Source: Candidatus Methanoplasma glyptotermitis
GTDB taxonomy: Archaea > Thermoplasmatota > Thermoplasmata > Methanomassiliicoccales > Methanomethylophilaceae
NCBI GenBank assembly: GCA_031267895.1
Contig: JAIRYF010000034.1
Span: forward strand, 1-33,478
DNA: 33,478 nt
Direction: 5' to 3'
Shown: piece by piece, positions 6,833 to 14,657 of the stretch
How positions within the stretch are numbered: position 1 is the first letter of the stretch
Layout of the letters: each line of letters begins with the position of its first letter
Position numbers and translations under genes: made by a program
Notes under the pieces: model-generated
Told to the model about the DNA's origin: nothing
What the model saw: the letters and a program-made list of their open reading frames with translations, nothing else
Database searches by the model: none

Positions 6833-9442
6833 TCATATCTCCAGTATGATCAGGGTGTTCCCGAGCTGTATCGTGTCGACCGTCCTGCCGCCGAGAGTAA
6901 GTCTCTTCTCCATCTCCAGGAACTCCGAGGGGATGATTATGTCCTCCCCATCTGCGTTTATTCTGAGTCCTTCGGGGGTCATTCTTTTCAGTGCATCCTC
7001 CGGTGTCATGGCAGACAGTGCCGAAACTATTGTTTTCGCACGGCCCTTGAATACAGGGCCGAGTTTCGAGTGCACGGGTTTCATTCCGATGATCTCTTCT
7101 TTCAGTTCGGCCTCTTTGGATAAGACAAGCTCTCCGATTTTGGATGTTTCTTTTATGTCGAGCGAACCGCTCTCAAGCATAGGGGCATCCTCTCCGATGA
7201 TCTCCACTCTGGACAGCCCGGCGTTGAGAGGCATTTTTTTATCCGATTTCCAAGCCCTTATCGCCGATGTTATTTTTGTTATGGATTCACCTGTCTTCAG
7301 GGCCTCTTTGTCTATGAATATCGGAGCAGGCCATTCCGCTGTGTGTATGCTCTCTGCAGATTCATAGGCGGCGAAATGTTCCTGATATACATCCTCGGTG
7401 ACATGAGGCATGAACGGAGCCATCATTTTTATGCTTCCCAGAAGAATAGTGTACAGCGCATACCTGACGGCTGGATCTTCCCTCGCTTTCACCATCTCTA
7501 TGTAGTTGTCGGCAAAATCTCGCCAAATGAATCCCTCAATTTCTTTGAGGGCTCTGTCGAATTGATATTCTTCTAGATATTCCGTCACGGCTGCGACCGT
7601 CTCGGAATAACGGCTTATTATCCATTTATCGGATTCCCTGAGGTCCTCTGCAAGACTTGGCTTTCCGCTGAAGAATTTTCCGGCAAACTGCCCTATGTTG
7701 AATATCTTATTGGACAATTTTTTGCCTCTGACCACATCCGGTTCCCTGAAGGCATGGTCTGTTCCGAGCGAACAGGATGCCGCGAAATATCTGAGGGCAT
7801 CCGCACCGTAATTTTCCAGTATCGGTATCGGATCTATGACATTCCCGACAGACGAATGCATGGGTGTCCCGTCCGGGGACATGATAAAGCCGTGTACCAT
7901 TATGTCGTTCCACGGGCGGGAGTGTTCCATCTGTTCAGATCTGAGTATCGAATAGAATGCCCATGTGCGAATTATATCATGAGACTGGGGCCTCATGCTC
8001 ATCGGGAAGAACTTTCGGTGGAGGTCTTCGTCTCTCTTCCAAAATGTGTTGTAAAGACAGGAACCGGAGGAATCCATCCACGTATCGAAGACATCGGTGC
8101 ATCCGATCAGCCTGCCGCCGCATTTCGGACATTTGTCGACGGGAGGGGCATCCGATACAGGGTCCACGTAGCACTGTTCTTCGGTTGCGCACACGGCCTC
8201 TCCGCAATCCTCGCATTCCCACACGGGGATAGGAGTTGCGAATATGCGCTGTCTGCTGAGGACCCAATCCCATTCAAGTGAATCTACCCAATCTCTGAGC
8301 CTTGTTTTCATAAAATCCGGGTACCAGCGGATCTCGTCTGCCCTCTTGAGTACTTGCTCCTTGAATTCAAGAGTCTTAAGAAACCACTGCGGTACCTGCA
8401 GGAATTCGATCGGTGTGCCGCATCTCCAGCAAACGGACACCTGCTGAGAAACATCCTCCTGTTTCACGAGAGCACCCGCCTCACCGAGGTCGTCTATGAT
8501 GTGTGTTCGGGCATCTTTCGCAGGCATACCCGAGTATCTGCCGGCAAGATCGGTCATCTTCCCGGTTTCGTCTATGCCCTTTTCCATCTCGAAGCGGTAT
8601 TTCATCACCCATTCGAGATCATCTTTGTCCCCGATAGTACATATCATGACATTTCCGGTACCGTATTTCGGATCAACCTTTGGATCGGCTATGACTTTGA
8701 TCCTGCGTCCATATATCGGCGTCACAAGCTCCCTGCCTATAAGGTGCTGTTTTTCTGTGTCGTCCGGATGCACGGCGACAGCTTTGCACGTGCAGATGAG
8801 TTCCGGTCTCGTGGTGGCTATCGTGACGCAGCCGCATTCTCCGTCTATCTTGAATTTCACGAAGTTCAGTTTTGTTATGTTGTCTTTGTGATCGACCTCT
8901 GCATCGGCAAGGGCGGTCATGCATCTCGGGCACCAGTTGACCGGGAAATCGCCTTTGTAGACAAGACCCCTGGCGAAAAGTTCCGTGAACGATATCTGCG
9001 TTATGCGTCTGTAATATGGAGCGTCCGTTTGGTAGTAGATGCTGGGATCCATACTCTCTCCGAGTATCTCGAAGTGGTGTGTCATCTCACCGATGAAACT
9101 TTCCGCATATTCTCTGCACAGTTTCCTGTATTCCTCCCTCGGAAGGTCCAGTTTTGTGATGCCGTGCTTCTTCTCCACTTTCACCTCTATAGGCGTTCCG
9201 TTGACATCAAAACACAGCGGGAAGAATACGTTGTATCCTTTCATTCTTTTGTATCTCGCCGCAAAATCTATCAGAGAATATCCGGTGGCATGTCCCAGAT
9301 GAAGGGGTCCGGATGTGTACCTGGGCGGATTGTCAATGCTGAAGGCGGGCTTGTCGGACTTTGGATCGAAGCGGTATATCTCCTTTTCTTTCCACATCTT
9401 TTGCCAACGTCTTTCAACCGAAACCGAATCATACTGTGCCAT
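6833..9442 (-). CDS. valS: valyl-tRNA synthetase, archaeal type, with degenerate KMSKS loop
   Basis: 869 residues from ATG 9442 (MAQYDSVSVERRWQ). An upstream in-frame start at 9505 exists, but a TATA-like box at 9467-9478 lies between, so 9442 is the better start. Class I synthetase charging tRNA-Val: HLGH at 48-51 in PLHLGHATG, editing domain about 150-330, two zinc-ribbon-like cysteine clusters (CWRC; CEDC...CPKC), and the anticodon-binding C-terminal half. The second ATP signature, normally KMSKS, reads PMHSS at 527-531 inside an otherwise normal context (MSPDGTPMHSSVGNVIDP), so both lysines are lost. Everything else looks intact, hence probably still an active ValRS. Confidence 0.95.
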   Translation of the reverse strand: MAQYDSVSVERRWQKMWKEKEIYRFDPKSDKPAFSIDNPPRYTSGPLHLGHATGYSLIDFAARYKRMKGYNVFFPLCFDVNGTPIEVKVEKKHGITKLDLPREEYRKLCREYAESFIGEMTHHFEILGESMDPSIYYQTDAPYYRRITQISFTELFARGLVYKGDFPVNWCPRCMTALADAEVDHKDNITKLNFVKFKIDGECGCVTIATTRPELICTCKAVAVHPDDTEKQHLIGRELVTPIYGRRIKVIADPKVDPKYGTGNVMICTIGDKDDLEWVMKYRFEMEKGIDETGKMTDLAGRYSGMPAKDARTHIIDDLGEAGALVKQEDVSQQVSVCWRCGTPIEFLQVPQWFLKTLEFKEQVLKRADEIRWYPDFMKTRLRDWVDSLEWDWVLSRQRIFATPIPVWECEDCGEAVCATEEQCYVDPVSDAPPVDKCPKCGGRLIGCTDVFDTWMDSSGSCLYNTFWKRDEDLHRKFFPMSMRPQSHDIIRTWAFYSILRSEQMEHSRPWNDIMVHGFIMSPDGTPMHSSVGNVIDPIPILENYGADALRYFAASCSLGTDHAFREPDVVRGKKLSNKIFNIGQFAGKFFSGKPSLAEDLRESDKWIISRYSETVAAVTEYLEEYQFDRALKEIEGFIWRDFADNYIEMVKAREDPAVRYALYTILLGSIKMMAPFMPHVTEDVYQEHFAAYESAESIHTAEWPAPIFIDKEALKTGESITKITSAIRAWKSDKKMPLNAGLSRVEIIGEDAPMLESGSLDIKETSKIGELVLSKEAELKEEIIGMKPVHSKLGPVFKGRAKTIVSALSAMTPEDALKRMTPEGLRINADGEDIIIPSEFLEMEKRLTLGGRTVDTIQLGNTLIILEI

Positions 9443-9465
9443 TTTTAACAGACGGTTATTCGGGA

Positions 9466-9480
9466 CGATATAAAAAAAGG
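9466..9480 (-). promoter_or_regulatory. TATA-like promoter of valS
   Basis: On the minus strand TTTTTTTATATC is centred about 30 bases before ATG 9442. The spacing predicts a leaderless or near-leaderless mRNA and settles the start choice for valS. Confidence 0.55.
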
Positions 9481-9687
9481 TTATGAGGCCCTGCATCTCC
9501 GGCATATGCGGAAATGATCAATCTTCAGTCAGCCGTGCAGACCGATTGCGCACAGCAGCGTTCTGATGTCAAGACTGTGTCTGCTGTGATGCTGGATGGA
9601 TGAACGGGCAGCCCAGAGCCTCCGATGGCATATTCCGATTCTGCCTGATAACACGGAGAACCGAGTTGTCATGCATGCAGAGGGAAC

Positions 9688-9936
9688 TTAGTCTCCGTCT
9701 TTTGACGTTTTTGCATTCAGAAGACGTGATATGAAGAGGTACGCACCGACCAGCATGAACACGGCGGAGACCGCCGGCAGTATGGCATTGATGTGTCCGC
9801 CGGCCCCGCCTCCCAGCTTTTCCAGCGAATGCAGTACGGAATTGAACAGCATCGCAAGGAATCCGCAGGAGAAAAGAGCTATGCCTGCCGTAAAAACCCT
9901 GTTCTCGAAATCGTTATTGTTTTTGTTGTTTGACAC
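9688..9936 (-). CDS. small membrane protein with two transmembrane helices
   Basis: 82 residues with a GTG start at 9936. AAGGTGA sits 4 bases upstream of the GTG, an unusually good ribosome binding site that fixes the start; a nearby ATG is in another frame and closes after eight codons. The Asn-rich polar N-terminus (about 1-13) is followed by two hydrophobic segments (about 14-33 and 47-69) joined by a Gly-rich loop, and a charged tail (NAKTSKDGD). A TATA-like TTTATAAAC at 9985-9993 fits a leader of about 28 bases. I do not recognise the family and the neighbours give no hint of function. Confidence 0.65.
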   Translation of the reverse strand: MSNNKNNNDFENRVFTAGIALFSCGFLAMLFNSVLHSLEKLGGGAGGHINAILPAVSAVFMLVGAYLFISRLLNAKTSKDGD

Positions 9937-10020
9937 TCATTCACCTTCATATTGATTTTATTGCCCGATTTGACCGAAAATCTGTTTATAAAGATGCATA
10001 ACTTCTGAATAAATGCCTGT

Positions 10021-11226
10021 TTAAAATGAAACGATCATCTCTTTAGAAATCGTACTGTGTTGATCTGGCAGAAGTGTGCGGTCCTTGTAGAATGTTACAG
10101 AGTAATAGTCTGTTTCATCATATATTTGGCCGTCATTTCCACTGGTACTCACAATCTTACCTGGCTCCATCAGGAGAGTGTCTGATTTGTTACTCGCTTC
10201 ATCTCCGACAAAGTGTTCTTCGACAGTACTGAATTTGTTAAGCGAAAAATCGGATCTGTCCCGTACGGTAAGGTCCGGAACATTATAGCTCCAAGATTTA
10301 CCTATAGCAGCTCCAATATCATTTATACTTACGTTGGCACTTAGATTCACACTTATGGCTCTCGATCCGCCGGAAGAGGATGATGGTCCGTACGTCAGAA
10401 GATCTGCACTGTAGTTTCCAACCTGAGTGCTTACTTCCATGCCCGAAACACCTATCCAATTATCCCAATCTGATGATGTTTCAAAAGGGACGCCTTGTAG
10501 CTGATATTCCGTCAGCACAAAGCTTTTCCCATCATCGTCTTCCTCCAATACAGAATAGAATGATTTTATGTTCATTCTGCCAAAGTTACCGTCGTCTTGT
10601 GTATGTGAGCTTTGTAACTTTTGGCTCCACAGAAACCCATTATCTGAGGAATTTATCATCATTTTTGATGAAGATTCTGTTAAAACTTCTTCTGCCCAGG
10701 CATATGCTAATTTCAACGACTCCTCGGGCGTGCATCCACTTGTTCCGTAACAGTATGTCACATCATTCAGCACATCGTAGTATATGCATCGGATATCATC
10801 ATCCGCAGAGTATGATGAAGCGAGTCCAGTGTTTTTCGAATAAAGGAAATCAGAAGATCTAGACAGAGATATTATCGGGTTCCCAGAATTTGCATAATAC
10901 TTGACCTTCTCGCTGATGTAGTCTGCGTCGATGTTTTTTATCCACGTGTTTCCGAAAACCAATACGTCCTTGCTGGTTTCTACATCATCAAAAGTTTCCT
11001 TTATTTTTATATTTGAAACGCCGGAATCTGCTACATCATTAGATAAGATTACGATGTTCCTGCCATCTATGTCTTTGCCCAAGGTATTTTCGACAATATA
11101 CAGGTCGTTTTGATAATCGGTTGCATCTGTATTGCCATTCGATATTCCGTCGGCAAGGGCCAATGTCACAGCCGTCGCCGATAGCACAGTTGCTATGACC
11201 ATTATCAGAATCGTTGTGTGTTTTAC
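10021..11226 (-). CDS. unknown secreted protein; start codon apparently lost (GTA)
   Basis: The clear frame runs from ATG 11202 (393 residues), but that start gives a signal peptide with no positive charge (MVIATVLSATAVTLALADG). Reading eight codons further up the same frame gives VKHTTILI before it, a proper secretion signal with Lys/His n-region, beginning at GTA (11226-11224) exactly 7 bases after a perfect GGAGG (11238-11234). The upstream codon is TGA, so no other start exists. A GTG or ATG mutated to GTA is the simplest explanation; use of ATG 11202 is the alternative. The mature part is acidic and rich in Ser, Asp and Tyr, with no membrane anchor and no domain I recognise. Stop TAA. 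Confidence 0.7.
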   Translation of the reverse strand, partial: VKHTTILIMVIATVLSATAVTLALADGISNGNTDATDYQNDLYIVENTLGKDIDGRNIVILSNDVADSGVSNIKIKETFDDVETSKDVLVFGNTWIKNIDADYISEKVKYYANSGNPIISLSRSSDFLYSKNTGLASSYSADDDIRCIYYDVLNDVTYCYGTSGCTPEESLKLAYAWAEEVLTESSSKMMINSSDNGFLWSQKLQSSHTQDDGNFGRMNIKSFYSVLEEDDDGKSFVLTEYQLQGVPFETSSDWDNWIGVSGMEVSTQVGNYSADLLTYGPSSSSGGSRAISVNLSANVSINDIGAAIGKSWSYNVPDLTVRDRSDFSLNKFSTVEEHFVGDEASNKSDTLLMEPGKIVSTSGNDGQIYDETDYYSVTFYKDRTLLPDQHSTISKEMIVSF

Positions 11227-11229
11227 TCA

Positions 11230-11276
11230 ATCACCTCCATGCATTTATACGACCGTATTTCATAGTATAAATACAT
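11230..11276 (-). promoter_or_regulatory. promoter and Shine-Dalgarno of the secreted protein
   Basis: On the minus strand a TATA-like TATTTATACT lies at about 11264-11274, a second weaker TATAAAT at 11244-11250, and GGAGGTGAT at 11238-11230. The first box would start transcription near 11244-11248 and leave the Shine-Dalgarno in the leader. The strong signal with no standard start codon after it is the basis for the start-loss call. Confidence 0.5.
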
Positions 11277-11334
11277 TTGTGCAGTTGATACGAAACCATG
11301 AGCAAGTTATCAGCAATCTGACAAAAATCAGGAT

Positions 11335-11620
11335 CAGGCCGCCTGCGCGAATGGCGCACGCTTGTGTTTGGCGATTCGAAGAATCCGCGGAATCTGTGTG
11401 ATTATGTACGACTTCGCTGTCAGCCGCACATCAGGCTGTTCCCACGCAATCGTGAACGGCCAGGGGGTATACCCGTGTCCGAGAGGATCTTCGGAACCTT
11501 TCCGCCGCAGGTAGCCGTGCCGTTTTTATGTACGTCTGAACTGGTATGTCCCATGTGGTGTTTGCTCCTTTTTTGTTCGGTACTGAGCGGTGAATGCCGC
11601 ATTTTTTGATTTTAGCAATC
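11335..11620 (-). pseudogene. IS110-family transposase remnant (copy B)
   Basis: Aligned with the copy at 18503-19073: the 5' flank (AAAAAATGCGGCATTC ... AAAAAAGGAGC) corresponds to 18513-18557, then ATG 11554 gives MGHTSSDVHKNGTATC against the other copy's xRYIGLDVHKNNTAAC, the DEDD catalytic Asp context of IS110 enzymes. Further pieces (LAVHDCVGTA; GFFES) match LQAVHGYMRTA and RFFES of the other copy in shifted frames. Internal deletions and frameshifts make it long dead. It lies in opposite orientation to copy A, 7 kb away. Confidence 0.6.
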
Positions 11621-11820
11621 AGTAACATCATCATATTATCCGTCTGAGGTCAGAATATGCCCTCCCGGGTGGATGGTTTCTGTCAGACTCCGGAAACAAG
11701 CGCGTAAAGCTCCTACGGACGTGGTTGCGGTTTATGATTGATATGCCGGGTTATGTGTCGGCAGATGCGGATTCCGATTCCTGTCATAAAAACAATACCT
11801 GTAAAAGCATTTGACTGCAT
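11621..11820. other. intergenic DNA between IS110 remnant and marR
   Basis: No gene or RNA recognised. Mixed composition to about 11790, then AT-rich towards the marR promoter. Confidence 0.4.
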
Positions 11821-11890
11821 AGTAATATTCAAATAGATATAGTAAATTACATTACCAATTAGTCAGGTACATGACTGATCAGGAAATGTG
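11821..11890 (+). promoter_or_regulatory. marR promoter with candidate operator
   Basis: AT-rich stretch with TATA-like ATAGATATAG near 11834-11843, followed by the inverted repeat AGTCA (11861-11865) - 6 bases - TGACT (11872-11876), directly upstream of the GGAAATG ribosome-site region and ATG 11896. Its position between the TATA box and start fits autorepression by the MarR protein that it precedes; binding is inferred only from position and symmetry. Confidence 0.45.
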
Positions 11891-11895
11891 AAAAT

Positions 11896-12489
11896 ATGAA
11901 CGATAACAGAAAATTGGCGGTGCTGTTTGTGCGTCTGGGCGGACTTCTTCTCCGCTACAGGCAGCGCACAGCAACGCACGGGGGCATGAATTTCTTCAGA
12001 GGACAGGGACGCGTGCTTGCTGTTCTTAAGATAAAACCGACAGTCTCGCAGAAAGAACTAGGCTATCTGCTTGACATGAGCAAGCAGGCACTGGCAGGAC
12101 TTTTAAAAAAGCTGGAGGAGAAAGGATACATCGCACGCACGCAGTCCGATAAAGACCGCCGCTCTTACGACATCTCGCTGACCGATGCGGGACGCAGGGC
12201 AATTCCTGACGAAAGCACCGGAACGGACTGCGGGTGGGAAATAGAGGAAATCTTCGATTGTCTGAACAGCGAAGAACGGCAGGATCTCACCGGCTATCTT
12301 GAACGCATAATTGGCGTTCTCAGGGAAAGGGTCGGTGAAGACAGAGACGGCGATTATGCCGAATTCTGCAGAGAACGGTTCTTTGCCAGACATATGGGAG
12401 ACAGGCCGGGAAGACGCGGAGGATTTGGCCGCCGCGATTTCGATCCGCGCGAATTCGGAAGGCGGGAAGACAATGACGATGAATACTGA
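11896..12489 (+). CDS. MarR-family transcriptional regulator with charged C-terminal tail
   Basis: 197 residues. A winged helix-turn-helix typical of MarR covers about 30-115: VSQKELGYLLDMSKQALAGL is the recognition helix region and DKDRRSYDISLTDAGRRA the wing. MarR proteins bind as dimers to short palindromes and release DNA on sensing a toxic ligand. The last ~40 residues (from about 158) are a low-complexity Arg/Gly/Asp tail (GRRGGFGRRDFDPREFGRRE), absent from typical ~150-residue members. It is the first gene of a three-gene operon with an ABC exporter (overlaps the next gene by 17 bases), so it probably controls that exporter and itself. Confidence 0.88.
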   Translation: MNDNRKLAVLFVRLGGLLLRYRQRTATHGGMNFFRGQGRVLAVLKIKPTVSQKELGYLLDMSKQALAGLLKKLEEKGYIARTQSDKDRRSYDISLTDAGRRAIPDESTGTDCGWEIEEIFDCLNSEERQDLTGYLERIIGVLRERVGEDRDGDYAEFCRERFFARHMGDRPGRRGGFGRRDFDPREFGRREDNDDEY

Positions 12490-13438
12490 CGGCACTTCGG
12501 CGGTCGAAGTGCGGAATCTGGTAAAGACATTCGGCGGCTGCAGAGCCGTTGATGGCATAGATTTTAACATACCCGCCGGAACAGTATGCTGCATACTTGG
12601 CCCCAACGGTGCCGGCAAGACTACTGTTATCAGCATTCTCGCCACGCTGACGGCCCCGGACTCGGGCAGCGTAAAAATCTTCGGATGCGATGTCCGAAAA
12701 GACGCAAATAAAGTCAGGCGGCTGATCGGACTGACAGGTCAATTCGCCTCGATCGACGAGGGTATGACTGCAGCAGAGAACCTTATGATTTTTGCAAGGC
12801 TTTTGGGATTTTCCCGCAAAGGTGCCAAGGAGAGGACGAAAGAACTGCTGGAAGAATTCAGTCTGACCGAAGTGGCAGATACGACTCTGTCCGAATTCTC
12901 CGGAGGTATGCGCCGCAGGCTCGACATAGCGGCGAGTCTGATTACCAGACCCCCGCTTATTTTCCTGGACGAACCCACGACGGGACTCGACCCGCGCACG
13001 CGGGCGCAGATGTGGCACACTATCCGCAATCTTGTAAAAAATGGCTCAACTATTCTGATGACAACACAATATCTGGATGAGGCGGACCAGCTTGCCGACA
13101 GTATCGTTATAATAGACCGCGGGCGCGTTATCGCCAATGATACGCCTGACGGGCTGAAAAAATCGATAGGTTCTATGATTCTGCGGATCACTGTCAAAGA
13201 AATGACCCGTGCGGAAGAAGCCGCCGTGATCATCGGGAGATCGGCGGACTCGGCGGTTCCGTTCTCAGAAGCGTGCGAACTGACGGCACCTATAGACAAC
13301 ACCGGCTGTCTGGCCAGAGTATTGGCCGCACTTAAGGATGCGGATATCGAACTTACCGAGATAAACGTAACCAGACCGACGCTGGATGAAGTGTTTTTTG
13401 CTCTTACGGGTGGTGGAGAAGAGAGTGAGGACAGATGA
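12473..13438 (+). CDS. ABC transporter ATP-binding protein, DrrA-like drug exporter type
   Basis: 321 residues from ATG 12473 (a second in-frame ATG at 12479 is also possible); the open frame extends further upstream but there overlaps marR and has no homology. Walker A GPNGAGKTT (about 43-51), Q-loop, signature LSEFSGGMRRR, Walker B LIFLDEPTTGLD and the H-loop region are all present. The C-terminal ~90 residues (from EMTRAEEAA) form the extension seen in DrrA/CcmA-type exporters, ending in the typical NVTRPTLDEVFFALTG. It drives export through the permease encoded next, whose start overlaps its stop (ATGA). Confidence 0.93.
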   Translation: MTMNTDGTSAVEVRNLVKTFGGCRAVDGIDFNIPAGTVCCILGPNGAGKTTVISILATLTAPDSGSVKIFGCDVRKDANKVRRLIGLTGQFASIDEGMTAAENLMIFARLLGFSRKGAKERTKELLEEFSLTEVADTTLSEFSGGMRRRLDIAASLITRPPLIFLDEPTTGLDPRTRAQMWHTIRNLVKNGSTILMTTQYLDEADQLADSIVIIDRGRVIANDTPDGLKKSIGSMILRITVKEMTRAEEAAVIIGRSADSAVPFSEACELTAPIDNTGCLARVLAALKDADIELTEINVTRPTLDEVFFALTGGGEESEDR

Positions 13439-14244
13439 CCGAAATATCAATATCTGCCGCCGAGTTTGGATCGAAAGAGTGCTCTGGCATAATCACCGCA
13501 ATCAGCCAGACATTTACTTTTGCGCATCGCGCGATGATCAAAGCATTCCGCAATCCCGAGAGCCTTGCCGATGTTGCCGTAATGCCGATAATGTTCACAC
13601 TTCTGTTCGCCTATCTCTTCGGAGGAGCGATCTCCGGCAGCACAGATGCATATCTGCCCGTGGTCATTCCGGGTATTTTGATCATGACGTTAGTGACAAG
13701 CTGCGGCACCTCGGGCATACAGATCAGAGAAGACATGGATAAGAGCATCACTAGCCGTTTCAAGTCTATGCCTGTCGCCAGGTTTGCGCCGGTTGCCGGA
13801 ATATTGATCGCCGACCTTGTTCGATTTGCCATAGCCGGAGCCGTTGTGTTCGTGGCGGGGTATGCCATCGGCTACAGACCGGAATGGAGCATGATTCTTG
13901 CGTGCATATTGTTCATGATGTTCTTTGCGTGGTGTCTGAGCTGGCTCTTCGCCTTCGTAAGCATCAGCGTGAAATCGTCCGCGATGGCCACCTCGGCCGC
14001 GATGATGATTCTGTTCCCGCTGACATTCCTGTCGAACGCATTCGTTCCCGCCGAGACCATGCCGTCCGTGCTGCAGTTCTTCGTCAACAGCATAAATCCG
14101 CTGACAAAAGCGGTTTCGTCGGTGCGTGAAATGCTGACTTACGGCACAATAGACACAGATTTCTGGCTCAGCCTGCTGGGTGCGGCAGCGATACTCGCGG
14201 TGTTCATTCCGCTGACTCTGCGCAGATACATGAGAAAGACATAA
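13435..14244 (+). CDS. ABC-2 type permease, DrrB-like
   Basis: 269 residues, six hydrophobic segments (starting near residues 44, 73, 118, 148, 180 and 240), and the GCGTSGIQIREDMDKS-type segment with TSRFKSMPVAR that marks the DrrB/ABC-2 permease family. The ATG overlaps the ATPase stop by 4 bases, so the two are cotranslated. Together with the MarR regulator it makes a regulated exporter for a lipophilic or antimicrobial compound; substrate unknown. Stop TAA, followed by a hairpin terminator. Confidence 0.92.
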   Translation: MTEISISAAEFGSKECSGIITAISQTFTFAHRAMIKAFRNPESLADVAVMPIMFTLLFAYLFGGAISGSTDAYLPVVIPGILIMTLVTSCGTSGIQIREDMDKSITSRFKSMPVARFAPVAGILIADLVRFAIAGAVVFVAGYAIGYRPEWSMILACILFMMFFAWCLSWLFAFVSISVKSSAMATSAAMMILFPLTFLSNAFVPAETMPSVLQFFVNSINPLTKAVSSVREMLTYGTIDTDFWLSLLGAAAILAVFIPLTLRRYMRKT

Positions 14245-14260
14245 ACCGTTTATCGGGAAG

Positions 14261-14300
14261 AAAAACCGAGGTTCCGTATGAGGACCGCGGTTTTTCTGTA
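14261..14300 (+). terminator. hairpin terminator of the marR-ABC operon
   Basis: AAAAACCG (14261-14268) pairs with CGGTTTTT (14288-14295) and the inner bases pair partly (GGT/ACC), ending in a T-run. It lies 17 bases after the permease stop. Confidence 0.65.
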
Positions 14301-14657
14301 TTCATCCGATCCGCATGAATCCGGCGGGAACTTTCTGCGGTGATGCATGATAAGAAAATTCTTGCTTGCTGTTCAGTCCCTCGTTCTCCTGAACATATTG
14401 TCGCTGATGTACCCGCATGTCAACTGGACAGAGATTTTCAATGCGGAAAAAGTTCATTTCGGGTGTTGTTGCCGTCTCAAAATCAAAAATACTCTTGCCG
14501 GCAATCGGCGGTAAACACGTTTCGCAAGACTCCGCCGACGAACCTGCATAAGCACTGTTAAAATACATATGGGTAGAGAAAGAAAGGTTGATAAAGCAGG
14601 CAAAATCAAGCGCGGCAGGGGTTATAGCACGCCGGTTGCCTGCCGGAATTCTCTGAT
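14301..14657. other. intergenic region between convergent ABC operon and MATE gene
   Basis: A minus-strand frame is open from within the MATE antisense down to 14302, but its predicted protein is unlike anything I know and lacks a start of its own outside the MATE gene. Its C-terminal part (KSIFDFETATTPEMNFF) has a protein-like composition, so an old gene remnant is possible. No RNA gene or repeat seen. Confidence 0.35.

Noticed and set aside
8354-9448. Long plus-strand open frame (364 codons)
   Set aside because: It is the antisense of valS, with composition of a shadow frame (Arg/His/Cys-rich) and no domain; valS is certain on the other strand.
12103-12645. Minus-strand frames across marR and the ABC ATPase
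   Set aside because: Shadows of two clearly coding genes in the operon.
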